From NCBI GenBank assembly GCA_017999435.1, contig JAGNLV010000003.1, positions 248,001 through 312,000 of the forward strand: a DNA stretch of 64,000 bases, written 5' to 3'. Below the pieces are notes generated by a model. The model saw only the letters and a list, made by a program, of their open reading frames with translations. It had not been told where the DNA came from and ran no database searches. The DNA is from Candidatus Zixiibacteriota bacterium. GTDB lineage: Bacteria; Zixibacteria; MSB-5A5; GN15; FEB-12. Shown here piece after piece: positions 16,491-26,384 of the stretch; positions within the stretch are counted from its first letter, which is position 1, and the number at the start of each line of letters is the position of its first letter. A program made the translations under genes and the position numbers.

Positions 16491-19199
16491 CTACTTCAGC
16501 AGGAGCATCTTCCTGGTCAATTGGGCCTCCCCGACTTCCAGGCGGTAGAAGTAGACACCTGAGGCGGCGCGCTCGCCGGACCAGGAGACCGAGTGCTGTC
16601 CCGCCTCCTGCCACTGGTCGATCAGGTGCGCCACGACCTGGCCGAGCATGTTGAAGACGGTGATCTTCACATGCCCCGGTTCCGGCAATTGGTACCCGAT
16701 CACGGTCGCCGGGTTAAACGGGTTCGGGCTGTTCCACGCCCCCAGCTCGGTCACCGCCACCGGGCCGGACTCCGCGGGCGTGTCTTTCGGTTTGTACCGG
16801 AGGATCAGGCAGTCGCCGCCGGCCAGCGGCGTTCCGTCCTTCAGGAGACCGGTGATCTGGAGCATGACGCTGCCGCCGTCCACCAGCTCGCCGGGCGCAA
16901 AAGTCGCCACGAGCGCGGCGTGGTCGAACTTGAGCGTCAGATCCTTCCGTCCGTCCCCCTTCGCCCGCGTGCATTCGCAGTTCTGGTTGGGGTCGTCGCC
17001 CACCGGCGTCGACACATCCTCATACGTCCAGCGCAGCGGCGCCACCCCCCTTGCCCGCAGCGATGACGGATCAACGTCGAGAACATCGAAATCCGACGTG
17101 CCGAGGATCGCTGCCGGCACCACCGATTTCACCGCGATCGGGTTGGGGCATGAGGTCGGGTGGAGATCGAACGGCACCAGCCGGAACGTGAACGCGCAGG
17201 TGTCGGTGTTCGCGCACCCGTCATCCGCGATGCAGGTGACCGTGTGCTCGCCGATCGGGAAAGTCGTGCCAGATGGCGGGTCGCACGTCACGGTCGGCGC
17301 CGGGCTGCAGTTATCCGTAGCGCTCGCATCCCAGAACACCTCCGCTTCCGTCGGCGACGTGAAAACAAACCCCAGCGTGTCGTAACAATCCACTACCGGC
17401 GAGGTCGTGTCGATGATCGTAATCGTCTGGCTGCACCCGGCCGCGTTGCCCGAGAAATCCTCGGCCTTGTATCCGAGCACCAGCCGGTACTCCTGCGGGC
17501 AGCCCCCGGGCACGGAATCGCGCGACGCCAGGGTGATGGCCGGATCCGAATCGCAATTGTCGGTCGCTGTCGGCCACCCGAAGTCGCCGATATCGTCGCA
17601 CTCGAACGTCCGGTCGGAGGGGCAGGTGATAATCGGCGGCGTCACATCCACCACCGTCACCGTCGCCTCACAGGTCGCCACGCCGCCCTGGGGGTCAGTG
17701 ACCCGGAGCGTGACCAGGGTTGCCCCCAGCGGGTACGGAGCGGCCGGAATCTGTTCGAGCGTGACCGCGTACCCCTCGGGGTCGTAGGAGCCGTTGTCGA
17801 TCGACGCCGCCGCCGCCTGGCAATTGTCGTCGGCGTCGACCGTGACGTCCGCGCACTGCGCCACCGGCGGCAGGTTGTCGGGCTGGATGCCCCTGATCAT
17901 GTACTCCTCATCCCACGGGCAGATCTCGCCCGCGATCCAGTAGCAGTAGAAATTGTCGACCGCGTACCAGGTATTGGCGCCCCCGCCCCAGCCGTAGTTC
18001 ATGTGCACCTGGTCGGAGGGCGTATCGCGGTAGCCGTCACAGACAATCGAATGGCTGTTGATCCGGTACTGCACGGGGCGGCCCGCATCCACCTCCGCGG
18101 CCAGCAGCTGGAACCACTCGTCCGCAGTGTGATCGGTTCGGTTCTCCTTGTCGATGGTGGCCGCACTGTAGCGAAAGTACATGGGGAAGGCGGTCAGGAC
18201 AGTGTCGGTGCTGGTGCCGGACCCGCAGACGCCGAAATCCATCCCCGCCGCGACCGCCGCCTCATAGCAGAGCTCGGCGGCGGCGTCTCTCTGGGCCTGG
18301 CTCTCCCCCCCCGTGTAGCTGTCGCGCATGTTCCCCCAGTCGTACGCATCGGAGAAATTGGCCGACAGCGTCTGGGCCGGCGTGCTGCCCGCCGGCTGCC
18401 CGCACGTCTGATCGCCATCCCAGGTATAGCTGTACGAACCCGTGCCCGAGGGCGGCCAGTTCCAGAAGTACATGATCTGGGCCGCAGCCGTCGCCACGCA
18501 ACCGACGACGGCGGTGTCCGACGACGGGGGCGAGGGGTCCTCACCCGGGTCGGCGCAGTCCAGGCAGGCGGCATCCCCGACCGGGCACATGCTGTTGTAC
18601 GGTCCGGTCTGGTGCCAGGTCGAGGCCAGCAGCGGACCGACCGTCACCTGCCGCCCGGCCCGCCCCGAGTACAGTTCGGCGGTCAGACTCGCCTCGCTCT
18701 GCAGAAACATCTCCCACTCCCGTCCGTGACTGCGGTCCAAGAAGACGTCGCCGGTGGCCGGCTGGGCCGCATCGGCGCTCCCGTACACTTTGATATACTC
18801 CGCGATGCGCTGGTACAGCACCTCGCGCAGCAGTCCCCCCATCCCCTGCCGATTCTTCACGTTGAGTACGTCGGTCTCGGAGTACGCCTTGATCGGCGGC
18901 AGCTCTTTCAGAACAGGGACCACGATATACCCGGATGGAGCGACGCGGAAATGGTAGCCTACCACCATACCCTGGAATGTGATTTCTTCGCTCCCCAGTA
19001 GTTGCGGCGCTTTTTCGCCCGCCCAGTTGCCCTGCTGGTACACCATGTAGGTGAGCCAGTTCTGGCTGACCCGGGCCGCTTCCTCCGGTGTCGCCACCGT
19101 GGCCGGCACCGAGGACGCCAGCAGTGCGGCGCCGATGGCCGCCGCCAGCAGCAACCCGGCCGCGCGGATGGTCGCATACGACCTGGATTCCGACATCAT
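16491..19199 (-). CDS. Secreted C10 (streptopain-like) cysteine peptidase with HYR domains and sorting tail
   Basis: Signal peptide (to about residue 36), a SpeB-type propeptide region (about 38-190), then a peptidase C10 domain with catalytic Cys234 (VVGCVATAAAQIMYFW) and His383 (NSHSIVCDGY), plus the conserved NYGWGG. HYR/Ig-like modules follow (PPVAQCADVTVDADDNC ...; PPIITCPSDRTFEC ...), then a segment with a dockerin-free domain, and a C-terminal sorting tail (NSPNPFNPAT ... VKITVFNMLGQVV ... ASGVYFYRLEVG ... KMLLLK). The ATG at 19199 (ATGATG) follows GGGAGG at a short distance; 902 residues. Extracellular protein digestion is the likely role. Confidence 0.87.
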   Translation of the reverse strand: MMSESRSYATIRAAGLLLAAAIGAALLASSVPATVATPEEAARVSQNWLTYMVYQQGNWAGEKAPQLLGSEEITFQGMVVGYHFRVAPSGYIVVPVLKELPPIKAYSETDVLNVKNRQGMGGLLREVLYQRIAEYIKVYGSADAAQPATGDVFLDRSHGREWEMFLQSEASLTAELYSGRAGRQVTVGPLLASTWHQTGPYNSMCPVGDAACLDCADPGEDPSPPSSDTAVVGCVATAAAQIMYFWNWPPSGTGSYSYTWDGDQTCGQPAGSTPAQTLSANFSDAYDWGNMRDSYTGGESQAQRDAAAELCYEAAVAAGMDFGVCGSGTSTDTVLTAFPMYFRYSAATIDKENRTDHTADEWFQLLAAEVDAGRPVQYRINSHSIVCDGYRDTPSDQVHMNYGWGGGANTWYAVDNFYCYWIAGEICPWDEEYMIRGIQPDNLPPVAQCADVTVDADDNCQAAAASIDNGSYDPEGYAVTLEQIPAAPYPLGATLVTLRVTDPQGGVATCEATVTVVDVTPPIITCPSDRTFECDDIGDFGWPTATDNCDSDPAITLASRDSVPGGCPQEYRLVLGYKAEDFSGNAAGCSQTITIIDTTSPVVDCYDTLGFVFTSPTEAEVFWDASATDNCSPAPTVTCDPPSGTTFPIGEHTVTCIADDGCANTDTCAFTFRLVPFDLHPTSCPNPIAVKSVVPAAILGTSDFDVLDVDPSSLRARGVAPLRWTYEDVSTPVGDDPNQNCECTRAKGDGRKDLTLKFDHAALVATFAPGELVDGGSVMLQITGLLKDGTPLAGGDCLILRYKPKDTPAESGPVAVTELGAWNSPNPFNPATVIGYQLPEPGHVKITVFNMLGQVVAHLIDQWQEAGQHSVSWSGERAASGVYFYRLEVGEAQLTRKMLLLK

Positions 19200-19785
19200 A
19201 GCACCTCCCTTTGTCCCCCGACGGCTTTGCCTCGGGAAACCATATCGATTGACGGTCAGTTGGGTCAAACAGTTCAGGTATGTAAGTGCTTGGTCCTTCG
19301 CCGGTTGGGGACCGGCATCGGCCGCTTCTCCGACGAGTGCAGCGATGCGGAATTGCCCGGCGGCGCCTCAAATCCGCCGCGCGCCGCATCGCGCAGGCCG
19401 CCGTTCGATGATAATCACCCTGCGTGTTCACTGTTGCTCGCCCGCGGTCACCCACACCCGGCGCACACTTCGGAGCGACATGCCGCCCAAGCGGGCGGAC
19501 CGCCCGATCGGCCAAAGAGCACCTGCTGCCGGTAATGGGGACCCTCACAGCCCTGACTCCCGGCGCAGCCGAACGGTAATGCCGTCTCGCCCGGCACGGC
19601 CGCGCCGATCAACTCTGCGTTCGTATGGTCCTAATCTGCGGCGAGCGGGGACTGCCTGTCAAGGACATTTGCGATGGCGGGGCGCTCCGGCAGGTGTTCC
19701 GGTCGGGAGGGAGGCGGGACCGTCCGGGGTCGCAGCCCGCCGATTCTCTCCTTCTCCGCTGCTTCGCCGGGCGCCCGGACCCGGC
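19200..19785 (-). other. Intergenic region upstream of the C10 peptidase gene
   Basis: No convincing gene. On the minus strand a weak promoter-like pair, TTGACC (19268-19263) and TATGGT (19244-19239) with an 18-nt spacer, lies about 40 nt before the peptidase start. The rest is GC-rich with chance open frames on the plus strand only. Confidence 0.35.
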
Positions 19786-21015
19786 TCAGGCTCCTTCGAG
19801 GTGTCCTTTGCCGAGGAAATTGACCACCTGCGGCATGATTTCCCGCCCGAGCATGAAACCCAGTCCCCCTTGGGCGCAGGCCCGTTCGCCGAAGGCCGCG
19901 ACGCCGTCGACCCGGACGTTGTTTCCGCGAAACATGATCGGCACCGGGTCCGCCGCGTGGGCCTTCATCTCGCACGGCGTGGTGTGGTCGGCCGTCGCCA
20001 CCAGCAGCACGTCCTCCGGCAGGCCCTCCGCGAGGATCTTCGCCGCCGCGTCGATCTTCTCGACAAAATCTTTCTTCCCCGGCGCGTTGCCGTCCTCGCC
20101 GAGCGAATCGGCCGCCTTCACGTGCACGAACACGAAATCATACTCGGCGAGCTTGGCCAGGACCGCGCGAAACTTGGCCGCGATATCCGTGTCCGGCAGC
20201 CCGGTCGCCCCCGGCACCTCGACGACATCCATCCCGACAAACGACCCGACACCCTTGTACAGCCCGCCGCCGGCGATCGCGCAGGCTTTAAGACCGTAAC
20301 GTTCGGAGAAACTCGGGGCGTGGATGTGCTGCCCCGCGCCGCGCACGAGGAGGATGTTGGCCGGGAGCTTCCCCTCCTTCGCGCGCTGCCGGTTGAGGTC
20401 CAGTCCGCCGAGCGCCTCGTACGATTTACGGAGGAACCTGTTGAGCACCTCGGCCGTCCGCCGGGCCTCCGGGCTGGCGTCGGTTGCGGTCACCGTGCGC
20501 ACCGGCTCGCCCGGCCCGTGCGGGTCGGCGTCGATAATCTTATCCGACAGCCCCTCGCCCCGCATGATCACTCCGGCCCGGTGGCCTGTTCCCGGATGCA
20601 CCAGGAACTTCACGCCGTCGATCTCAATCCCGTCGATCGCCGCGCACAGCGGCGCCACGTGGTTGATCCGTCCGGCGCGGCGATCCACGATATTCCAGTC
20701 CTTGTCGACCGTCGCAAAATTCCCCCGCAGCGCCACGTCTCCCCCCTGGAGTTTCATGCCCAGCCCGCACACCTCGATCGGCCCCCGCCCGGCATAGTAC
20801 TTCTCGATCGGGTAACCGAAAATCTCCAGGTGCGCCACGTCCGATCCCGGCACCCGCCCGCGCCCGAGCGTGTGGACCATCCCGCACACCGACTCTTTCG
20901 CCAGCCGGTCCAGGTGCGGCGTCCGGGCCGCCTCCAGAGGGCTCTTGTATCCGAACTCCTTAATGGGACGATCCGCCAGACCGTCGCACACGAGCAGCAC
21001 CACTCTCTTGACCAT
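19786..21015 (-). CDS. apgM: 2,3-bisphosphoglycerate-independent phosphoglycerate mutase, archaeal type
   Basis: Interconverts 3- and 2-phosphoglycerate in glycolysis and gluconeogenesis. Alkaline phosphatase-superfamily signatures: N-terminal metal ligand LLVCDGLADRP, the nucleophile region GRVPGSDVAHLEIFGY, and the C-terminal metal site ATADHTTPCEMKAH. Length is 409 residues, typical of the ApgM family rather than GpmI (~510). It lies 146 nt after purM on the same strand. Confidence 0.93.
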   Translation of the reverse strand: MVKRVVLLVCDGLADRPIKEFGYKSPLEAARTPHLDRLAKESVCGMVHTLGRGRVPGSDVAHLEIFGYPIEKYYAGRGPIEVCGLGMKLQGGDVALRGNFATVDKDWNIVDRRAGRINHVAPLCAAIDGIEIDGVKFLVHPGTGHRAGVIMRGEGLSDKIIDADPHGPGEPVRTVTATDASPEARRTAEVLNRFLRKSYEALGGLDLNRQRAKEGKLPANILLVRGAGQHIHAPSFSERYGLKACAIAGGGLYKGVGSFVGMDVVEVPGATGLPDTDIAAKFRAVLAKLAEYDFVFVHVKAADSLGEDGNAPGKKDFVEKIDAAAKILAEGLPEDVLLVATADHTTPCEMKAHAADPVPIMFRGNNVRVDGVAAFGERACAQGGLGFMLGREIMPQVVNFLGKGHLEGA

Positions 21016-21161
21016 CTTCCTGATATCTCCGTCTCACGTCGCTGTCTCAGAACTGATCCTGTGTTTCCGTCATGGCTCAGCCGCCCGGAAGCGATCCTTT
21101 CCCGCGCCCTGCCCCCGGCCCTGCGATGCGGTCGCTCGGCGCGGAGCCGCAGGGAGCTTAA

Positions 21162-22214
21162 TCAGTCAGTGAGCCTCACCTTCCCCTCCCCCTTTCGGAT
21201 CTCCCCGATCCGGTAGGCTTTCTCTCCCAACCGCTCGATCGTGCGTACGACTTGGTCCGCCTGCTCCGCCTCCACCACGACGACGAACCCGATCCCCATA
21301 TTGAAGGCCGAGTACATGTCCTCCCGGTCGAGGTCGCCTGCTCTGCCCAGCCAGTCGAACACCGGCGGCACCGGCCAGGAACCTTTCCGCACCCAGGCAT
21401 CGCAGTCTTTCGGCAGGACGCGGTTGAGATTCCCCGGCAGGCCGCCCCCGGTGATGTGGGCCATGCCGTGAATAGGGAACTGGGGCAGCAGCGGGTGCAC
21501 GACCGGCGCGTACGATTTGTGCACGGCCAGGAGCGCTTCCGCCACGGTGGTCCCCAGCTCCTCGATCCGGTCGCCCGGGCGGCGCCCGGCGATCTCAAAC
21601 GCCGCCTTGCGGGCGAGGCTGAACCCGTTGGTGTGCAGGCCGCTCGAGGGGAGCCCGAGACAAACCATCCCCGGCCGAATGGAGGCGCCGTTGATGATCC
21701 TCGCCTCCTCGACGGCGCCGACGATGAACCCGGCGAGGTCGTACTCCCCCGGCGCGTAGAAATCCGGCAGCTCCGCCGTTTCCCCGCCGATCAGCGCCGC
21801 CCCGGCGTTGCGGCAGCCCCGCGCCAGGCCGGCCACGATATCGGCAACCACGTGCGGCTCGAGACGCGCCACGGCGATGTAGTCGAGAAAGAACAGCGCC
21901 CGCGCCCCATGGACGAGGATATCGTTGACGCAGTGATTGACCAGATCCTCGCCGACCGTGTCATGTTTCCCGGTCATGAACGCGAGTTTCAGCTTGGTCC
22001 CCACGCCGTCGGCCGACGCGACCAGCACCGGCGCGGTCATTCCCTGGAAGTCGGGGCGGAAGAATCCCCCGAATGCGCCGATTTCGCTCAGCACCTGTGC
22101 GTTGAACGTCCCGCGCGCCAGCGCCTTGATCCGCGCCACCGCTTCGTCCCCGGCCGCAATGTCCACGCCCGCGTCCGCGTAGGTCAGTTTTTTCTTGGGT
22201 GTCTTCGCTGTCAT
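21162..22214 (-). CDS. purM: Phosphoribosylformylglycinamidine cyclo-ligase
   Basis: AIR synthetase, fifth step of purine synthesis, cytoplasmic. Visible motifs are N-terminal LTYADAGVDI, the ATP-grasp-like loop ASADGVGTKLK, GGETAELPDFY and ITGGGLPGNLNRVLP. ATG at 22214 gives 350 residues, normal for PurM; the few codons upstream in frame add nothing conserved. It is divergent from the methyltransferase gene 44 nt away. No purine riboswitch is apparent in the short spacer. Confidence 0.96.
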   Translation of the reverse strand: MTAKTPKKKLTYADAGVDIAAGDEAVARIKALARGTFNAQVLSEIGAFGGFFRPDFQGMTAPVLVASADGVGTKLKLAFMTGKHDTVGEDLVNHCVNDILVHGARALFFLDYIAVARLEPHVVADIVAGLARGCRNAGAALIGGETAELPDFYAPGEYDLAGFIVGAVEEARIINGASIRPGMVCLGLPSSGLHTNGFSLARKAAFEIAGRRPGDRIEELGTTVAEALLAVHKSYAPVVHPLLPQFPIHGMAHITGGGLPGNLNRVLPKDCDAWVRKGSWPVPPVFDWLGRAGDLDREDMYSAFNMGIGFVVVVEAEQADQVVRTIERLGEKAYRIGEIRKGEGKVRLTD

Positions 22215-22258
22215 GGCGCTATATACGGAAGGGGTATGCAAATGTCAACGTCCGCCGG

Positions 22259-23071
22259 ATGTCCCGGATGGACCTCCTTGGAGACCCGACCGTGGCCGAT
22301 CATCCTTACTCTCTCCCGCATCTCTACGATGTCGCTTTCAGTTTTCGCGACTATGCCCGCGCAGTCGATTTTCTGCTGGCGGCGGCCCGCCGCGCGAGCG
22401 GGCGCGATCCCGCTTCCGTTGTCGAACTCGGCTGCGGTCCCGGCCAGTACTGCCGCGAATTCGCCCGTCGCGGCCTCCCGGCCTTCGGCGTCGACCGCGC
22501 GCCGGAGATGGCTGCCTACGCCGCCCGCCTGGCGGCCGGGGAGAACCTCCCGTGCGCCATCCTCGAGGCCGACATACGCCGCTTCACCCTCCCCCATCCC
22601 GTTGACCTGGCCTGCTGCATGATGGCCACCTTCCACCTGCTCCTGACCGACGACGACGTGGCCGCCCACCTGGACGCGGTGGCCGACAACCTCAACCCGG
22701 GCGGCATCTACATAATCGAGTTGAGCCACCCGCGCGACTTTCTCACTCGGCAGCGAAGCACCCGCAACCTCTGGACCGTCGACCGCGACGGCCTCTCCGT
22801 CACCGTCGATTGGGGAAGCGATGCGGTCACGGATCCGCTTTCCGAAATCACGACCGGCACCGTTTCGTACGCCGTCTCCGGGCCCTCCGGCGCGGCGCGT
22901 CATGAATCCCGCGAGCAGTGGCGGGAGATTTCGGCCGGTCTCATTCGTGCGCTCATAAGGCTCTCCGGCCGGTTCGCCATTGTCGCCTGGTATGGCGATC
23001 TCGACACCGGTGTCCCATTCGACGCCGGCGACCGCGCCTGGCGAATGATCCTCGTCCTGCGCCTGTGTTGA
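22259..23071 (+). CDS. Class I SAM-dependent methyltransferase
   Basis: A 270-residue methyltransferase. Motif I VVELGCGPGQYCREFARRG, motif II-like CAILEADIRRF and the post-motif NLNPGGIYIIELSHP are visible. The closest general type is small-molecule methyltransferases of the UbiE/Tam kind; the substrate is unknown. ATG at 22259 is used, with ATG at 22268 close behind; neither has a clear Shine-Dalgarno sequence. It stands alone between purM (divergent) and the TonB-like gene. Confidence 0.8.
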   Translation: MSRMDLLGDPTVADHPYSLPHLYDVAFSFRDYARAVDFLLAAARRASGRDPASVVELGCGPGQYCREFARRGLPAFGVDRAPEMAAYAARLAAGENLPCAILEADIRRFTLPHPVDLACCMMATFHLLLTDDDVAAHLDAVADNLNPGGIYIIELSHPRDFLTRQRSTRNLWTVDRDGLSVTVDWGSDAVTDPLSEITTGTVSYAVSGPSGAARHESREQWREISAGLIRALIRLSGRFAIVAWYGDLDTGVPFDAGDRAWRMILVLRLC

Positions 23072-23395
23072 CGCCCGCCTTCGTGCCTGCCTATCGGAGG
23101 AGGGCCGGACCGGCACACTGCTTTCCTGCGCGAACCCGCCGTAGATACTGAGACCGCGAGGCGGTCCGCGCGTGAGCCGCGAGTGATCGAGGCCAACGCC
23201 ATTCCCGGCCGGTTATGCGCGAAAAGGCCGCCGCCGTCCTCTCCGCACTCCCCGTGCGGTTGTCGCTGCCGCCCCCTGACTCCTCCGCCGCGGCGTCTGC
23301 CTTAAGGAGCTCGGCCAAATTCGCGGGCGCGAGATTGACTGTTGCGGGCCGTCGCAACCGCTGACTATACTATTCCAAGCTCACGGGGGTGCCTT
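23072..23395 (+). other. Intergenic region with candidate promoter for the TonB-like gene
   Basis: No gene seen. Near its end an inverted repeat GTTGCG-6 nt-CGCAAC (23341-23358) overlaps a possible -35 (TTGCGG, 23342-23347), followed at 18 nt by a good -10 TATACT (23366-23371). The repeat could be an operator. Confidence 0.4.
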
Positions 23396-24253
23396 ATGCG
23401 GACAAGCTCTGAAAGCACATATCGCATACCGAGCGCGATTCGAGGGATTACCGATCACCGCGGACGACAGCATCAGATTCAACTCCTCGCGGCTGCCTCG
23501 GTTCATGCGGCGGCGGCCGCCATCCTGCTCCTGCTGGCCATAGCGCCGTCGCCGACCACGGCCGAGGATCCGGTGGCTGCCGGCCAAGGGAGTGCCGCCC
23601 GGTTTCCCCCTCTCCAATCCGCTTGCGCACAATCAGGTGCTGCGGGTGATGCCGATTGGTACCGGGGGTATGTCGGCAAGGTTCGCGTGGCACCGGACAG
23701 CTCAGGCCCGCGACCTCAACATGCAGACGTCCCCAGGGTCGGCCAGTATGGACCTGAATTTGTTGCCGGCTCCCCCAACTCTGGGGCGGATACGGGTGAG
23801 GTTGTGTACGGCCTGGGCTTGGGCGACCAAGATGCGTATCCTGGAATGCGGCCGCTCTCGGACTGGATCGCGCACGCTTCGCCGTACCGGCTCGATTCAC
23901 TGTTCCTGCCGCGACAGCCCCTCAAACCGCATGTCGTCCTCCCCCCGGTGGTGATCCCGGCCGGCAAGCTCGACTTCTTCTTCGACACCGCCTGCGTGGA
24001 GGGGAACCTGGTCCTTCGGCATGACGGCCGGGTCGAGCTGACAGACATTACGGAATCCCATCCCCTCCAGGAGTTTGCCGACTATGTGCGGGCGGCCGTT
24101 GCCATGGCAATGTGCTACCCGATGAGAGATGCCGATGGAGTGCCTGTCACCGTAACGATGCGCTATCGGTGCATCATTACTCACGACGGGTCGCCTCAGG
24201 TGCTGACTGACGACACATCGATTGTGGCGACCCAGCGCAGCCTTGACGAGTGA
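23396..24253 (+). CDS. TonB-like energy-transducer protein
   Basis: A 285-residue protein with a cytoplasmic N-terminus of about 35 residues and one membrane segment (LLAAASVHAAAAAILLLLAIA). A long low-complexity periplasmic linker rich in Gly, Pro and Ser follows. The C-terminal ~80 residues resemble a TonB C-terminal domain: HDGRVELTDITESHPLQEFADYVRAA ... YPMRDADGVPVTVTMRYRC. TonB couples the proton gradient to outer-membrane receptors; two such receptors lie at 34.5-38.8 kb. ExbB and ExbD are not nearby. The linker has no typical Pro-Glu/Pro-Lys repeats, so confidence is moderate. Confidence 0.62.
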   Translation: MRTSSESTYRIPSAIRGITDHRGRQHQIQLLAAASVHAAAAAILLLLAIAPSPTTAEDPVAAGQGSAARFPPLQSACAQSGAAGDADWYRGYVGKVRVAPDSSGPRPQHADVPRVGQYGPEFVAGSPNSGADTGEVVYGLGLGDQDAYPGMRPLSDWIAHASPYRLDSLFLPRQPLKPHVVLPPVVIPAGKLDFFFDTACVEGNLVLRHDGRVELTDITESHPLQEFADYVRAAVAMAMCYPMRDADGVPVTVTMRYRCIITHDGSPQVLTDDTSIVATQRSLDE

Positions 24254-24305
24254 TGGGCCAGCAGGCTGCCGGGCGCCGGGCGCGTTGCCCGTGTCTTGCG
24301 GGAAC

Positions 24306-24977
24306 CTAACTTCCCGAGGCCGCCCGTTCCGGCGGCGCGGAGCCGTCGGTCCGTACTTCCCGTATGCCCGGTTTCCGCCCGTTGCGGTTGTTGTGCTCGC
24401 CGATCTCCGTGTGGACGCTCCGCCCGTGATCGAGCACTGTCGCCGGCAGCTCCTCATCCACTTTCTGCCGCCCGCGCCGGACAATCCTGGCCGGGACTCC
24501 GGCGACCGTGGTATTCGCTGGCACATCGTGCATCACGATAAAGCTGTTCGCCCCGATGCGGACATTTTCACCGACCGTGATCGGGCCGAGCAGAATCGCC
24601 CCGGTCCCGACAAAGACGTTGTCTCCGAGCGTCGGATGGCGCTTGCCCTGGTGTTTGCCCGTTCCGCCCAGTGTTACATTATGAAACAGGACGCAGTTCC
24701 GCCCGATCTCGGTCGTCTCGCCGATCACCACGCCCATTCCGTGGTCGACAAAGAACCCCGGCCCGATGGTCGCCCCCGGATGGATCTCCAGCCCGGTGAG
24801 AAAGCGGACGATCTGCGACAGCAGGCGGGGGAGAAAGGGGATTCCCGCCTTGTACAGGAGGTGGATAAACCGATGGGCGGTAGTGGCGTGGAACCCCGGA
24901 TAGAGCAGAAACTCGATGTTCCGGCAGGCCGGGTCATTGCGAAAACACGCCCGAATGTCCTCGATGGTTGCCAGCAT
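24306..24977 (-). CDS. cysE: Serine O-acetyltransferase (EpsC/CysE type)
   Basis: Makes O-acetylserine from serine and acetyl-CoA. Left-handed beta-helix hexapeptides are clear: FLTGLEIHPGATIGPGFFVDHG, NVTLGGTGKHQGKRHPTLGDNV and TVGENVRIGANSFI. The catalytic His of VDHGMGVVIGET is present. At 223 residues it is a short EpsC-like form lacking the long CysE N-terminal domain. The C-terminus ends in S-G-S, not the terminal Ile usually inserted into CysK, so the classic synthase complex may not form. It follows cysK by 72 nt on the same strand. Confidence 0.92.
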   Translation of the reverse strand: MLATIEDIRACFRNDPACRNIEFLLYPGFHATTAHRFIHLLYKAGIPFLPRLLSQIVRFLTGLEIHPGATIGPGFFVDHGMGVVIGETTEIGRNCVLFHNVTLGGTGKHQGKRHPTLGDNVFVGTGAILLGPITVGENVRIGANSFIVMHDVPANTTVAGVPARIVRRGRQKVDEELPATVLDHGRSVHTEIGEHNNRNGRKPGIREVRTDGSAPPERAASGS

Positions 24978-25049
24978 AGTCGTTCCCGACTTCCGATCTT
25001 GGGTTGGGTTGACGGATCTGGTGCATTACTCTCATTGTCGGCCGCGGGC

Positions 25050-25970
25050 CTACGGCTCCTTATCAAAAAGCGGGGTCGAGAGGTACCGTTCGCCGGTGTC
25101 GCAGATGATGCTGACCACGTTCTTCCCCGGTCCGAGCCGCTCAGCCACCCGCAGCGCCGCCCACAGGATAGCGCCCGAGGAGATCCCGACCAGTACCCCT
25201 TCTTGGCGCGCCAGTTCGCGGGCCATGGCAAAAGCATCGTCGTTGGTCACCTGAATGACTTCATCCACGACCGCGGGGTCGTAGTTCTCCGGCACAAACC
25301 CCGCCCCGATCCCCTGGATCTTGTGCGGCCCCGGCTGACCGCCCGACAGCACCGGAGAATCGGTCGGTTCGACGGCGATGATGCGGCAGCCGTATTCGGC
25401 TTTCAACACCGCCCCCGCGCCGGTGATAGTTCCGCCGGTGCCTACTCCCGACACGAAGGCATCGAGGCGCAGCTCCCCCAGGTCGTTGATGATTTCCGGT
25501 CCGGTGGTCCGGCGGTGCACCTCCGGGTTGGCCGGGTTGGCGAACTGCATCGGAATCCAGCAATTCCCGCGTTCGGCAATCTCCCGGGCTTTGGCGATGG
25601 CCGCTTTCATGCCTTCCGCTCCCGGCGTCAGGACAATCTCGGCCCCGAACTGCCGGCACAACGCCCGCCGTTCGATACTCATGGTGTCGGGCATGGTCAA
25701 CACGCACCGGTACCCTTTCGCCGCCGCCACCATAGCCAGCGCGATTCCGGTATTCCCCGAGGTCGGTTCGACAATCGTCATCCCGGGTTTCAGCACTCCC
25801 GCTCGCTCGGCCGCTTCGATCATCGACCGTCCGATGCGGTCTTTGACCGAGTGCGCGGGATTGAAGTTCTCCATTTTGAGAAACACGGTGGCGGAACGGG
25901 CATCGGTCAGGCGGTTGACGCGCACCAGCGGGGTGTACCCGATAGCCTCAACAATGTCGTTAAATCTCAT
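25050..25970 (-). CDS. cysK: Cysteine synthase A (O-acetylserine sulfhydrylase)
   Basis: PLP enzyme that makes cysteine from O-acetylserine and sulfide. PLP lysine Lys43 lies in [11 protein letters not shown]; the phosphate/substrate loop TSGNTG is at about residues 70-75; [10 protein letters not shown] and the C-terminal [11 protein letters not shown] are present. Length is 306 residues, normal. It is first in a cysK-cysE operon, so both steps from serine to cysteine are encoded together. Confidence 0.96.
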   Translation of the reverse strand: MRFNDIVEAIGYTPLVRVNRLTDARSATVFLKMENFNPAHSVKDRIGRSMIEAAERAGVLKPGMTIVEPTSGNTGIALAMVAAAKGYRCVLTMPDTMSIERRALCRQFGAEIVLTPGAEGMKAAIAKAREIAERGNCWIPMQFANPANPEVHRRTTGPEIINDLGELRLDAFVSGVGTGGTITGAGAVLKAEYGCRIIAVEPTDSPVLSGGQPGPHKIQGIGAGFVPENYDPAVVDEVIQVTNDDAFAMARELARQEGVLVGISSGAILWAALRVAERLGPGKNVVSIICDTGERYLSTPLFDKEP

Positions 25971-26384
25971 TCGACTGACTCCTATAAGTTGTTATCGTCC
26001 ATCTACCTGAGTTCATTGAGGGGCCTTGCCCCGGACGGACCGTTCGGCCCGGCGCGGGACACGCGAGTGCCCGGCCGCCGCCGCGGCGCACATCAGGGCA
26101 TCCCCAGAAATGTCATGTGCTTCATGAAGACCCTCAGATACTATAACAAATTACGCCGCCCAACGCACCCGGAAATTTCCGCCGGTCACGCCCAAAAAAA
26201 ATCGGCTGAGGGCTTGACGGAAGTCAAAAGCCGCCCTTGACATCACCCGGTTTTTGTGTATGCTTCGCTTCGAAATCAGGCCGAAGGCGCCCAACACGCC
26301 GGAGCCGGGAGCGTGGGACGCCATGACCTGTGAAGCGAAAGCATGTGAACGACATACATCCGAGATGACCCTAAGGAGGTTACG
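25971..26384. other. Divergent intergenic region between cysK and the ferredoxin gene
   Basis: Holds the ferredoxin promoter (26237-26264) and, before it, an inverted repeat TTGAC-GGAA-GTCAA (26214-26227) that could be an operator or part of a stem-loop. A run of eight A residues lies at about 26194-26201. No gene is seen; the open frames here are shadows. The cysK promoter is not clear. Confidence 0.45.
26237..26264 (+). promoter_or_regulatory. Strong sigma-70-type promoter for the ferredoxin gene
   Basis: TTGACA (26237-26242), 16-nt spacer, TATGCT (26259-26264): a consensus -35 with a good -10. Transcription would start about 26271, leaving a leader of ~115 nt before the ferredoxin ATG. 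Confidence 0.65.

Noticed and set aside
26194-26235. Terminator for a minus-strand gene (stem plus T8)
   Set aside because: No minus-strand gene ends there and the T-run is separated from the stem by several bases.
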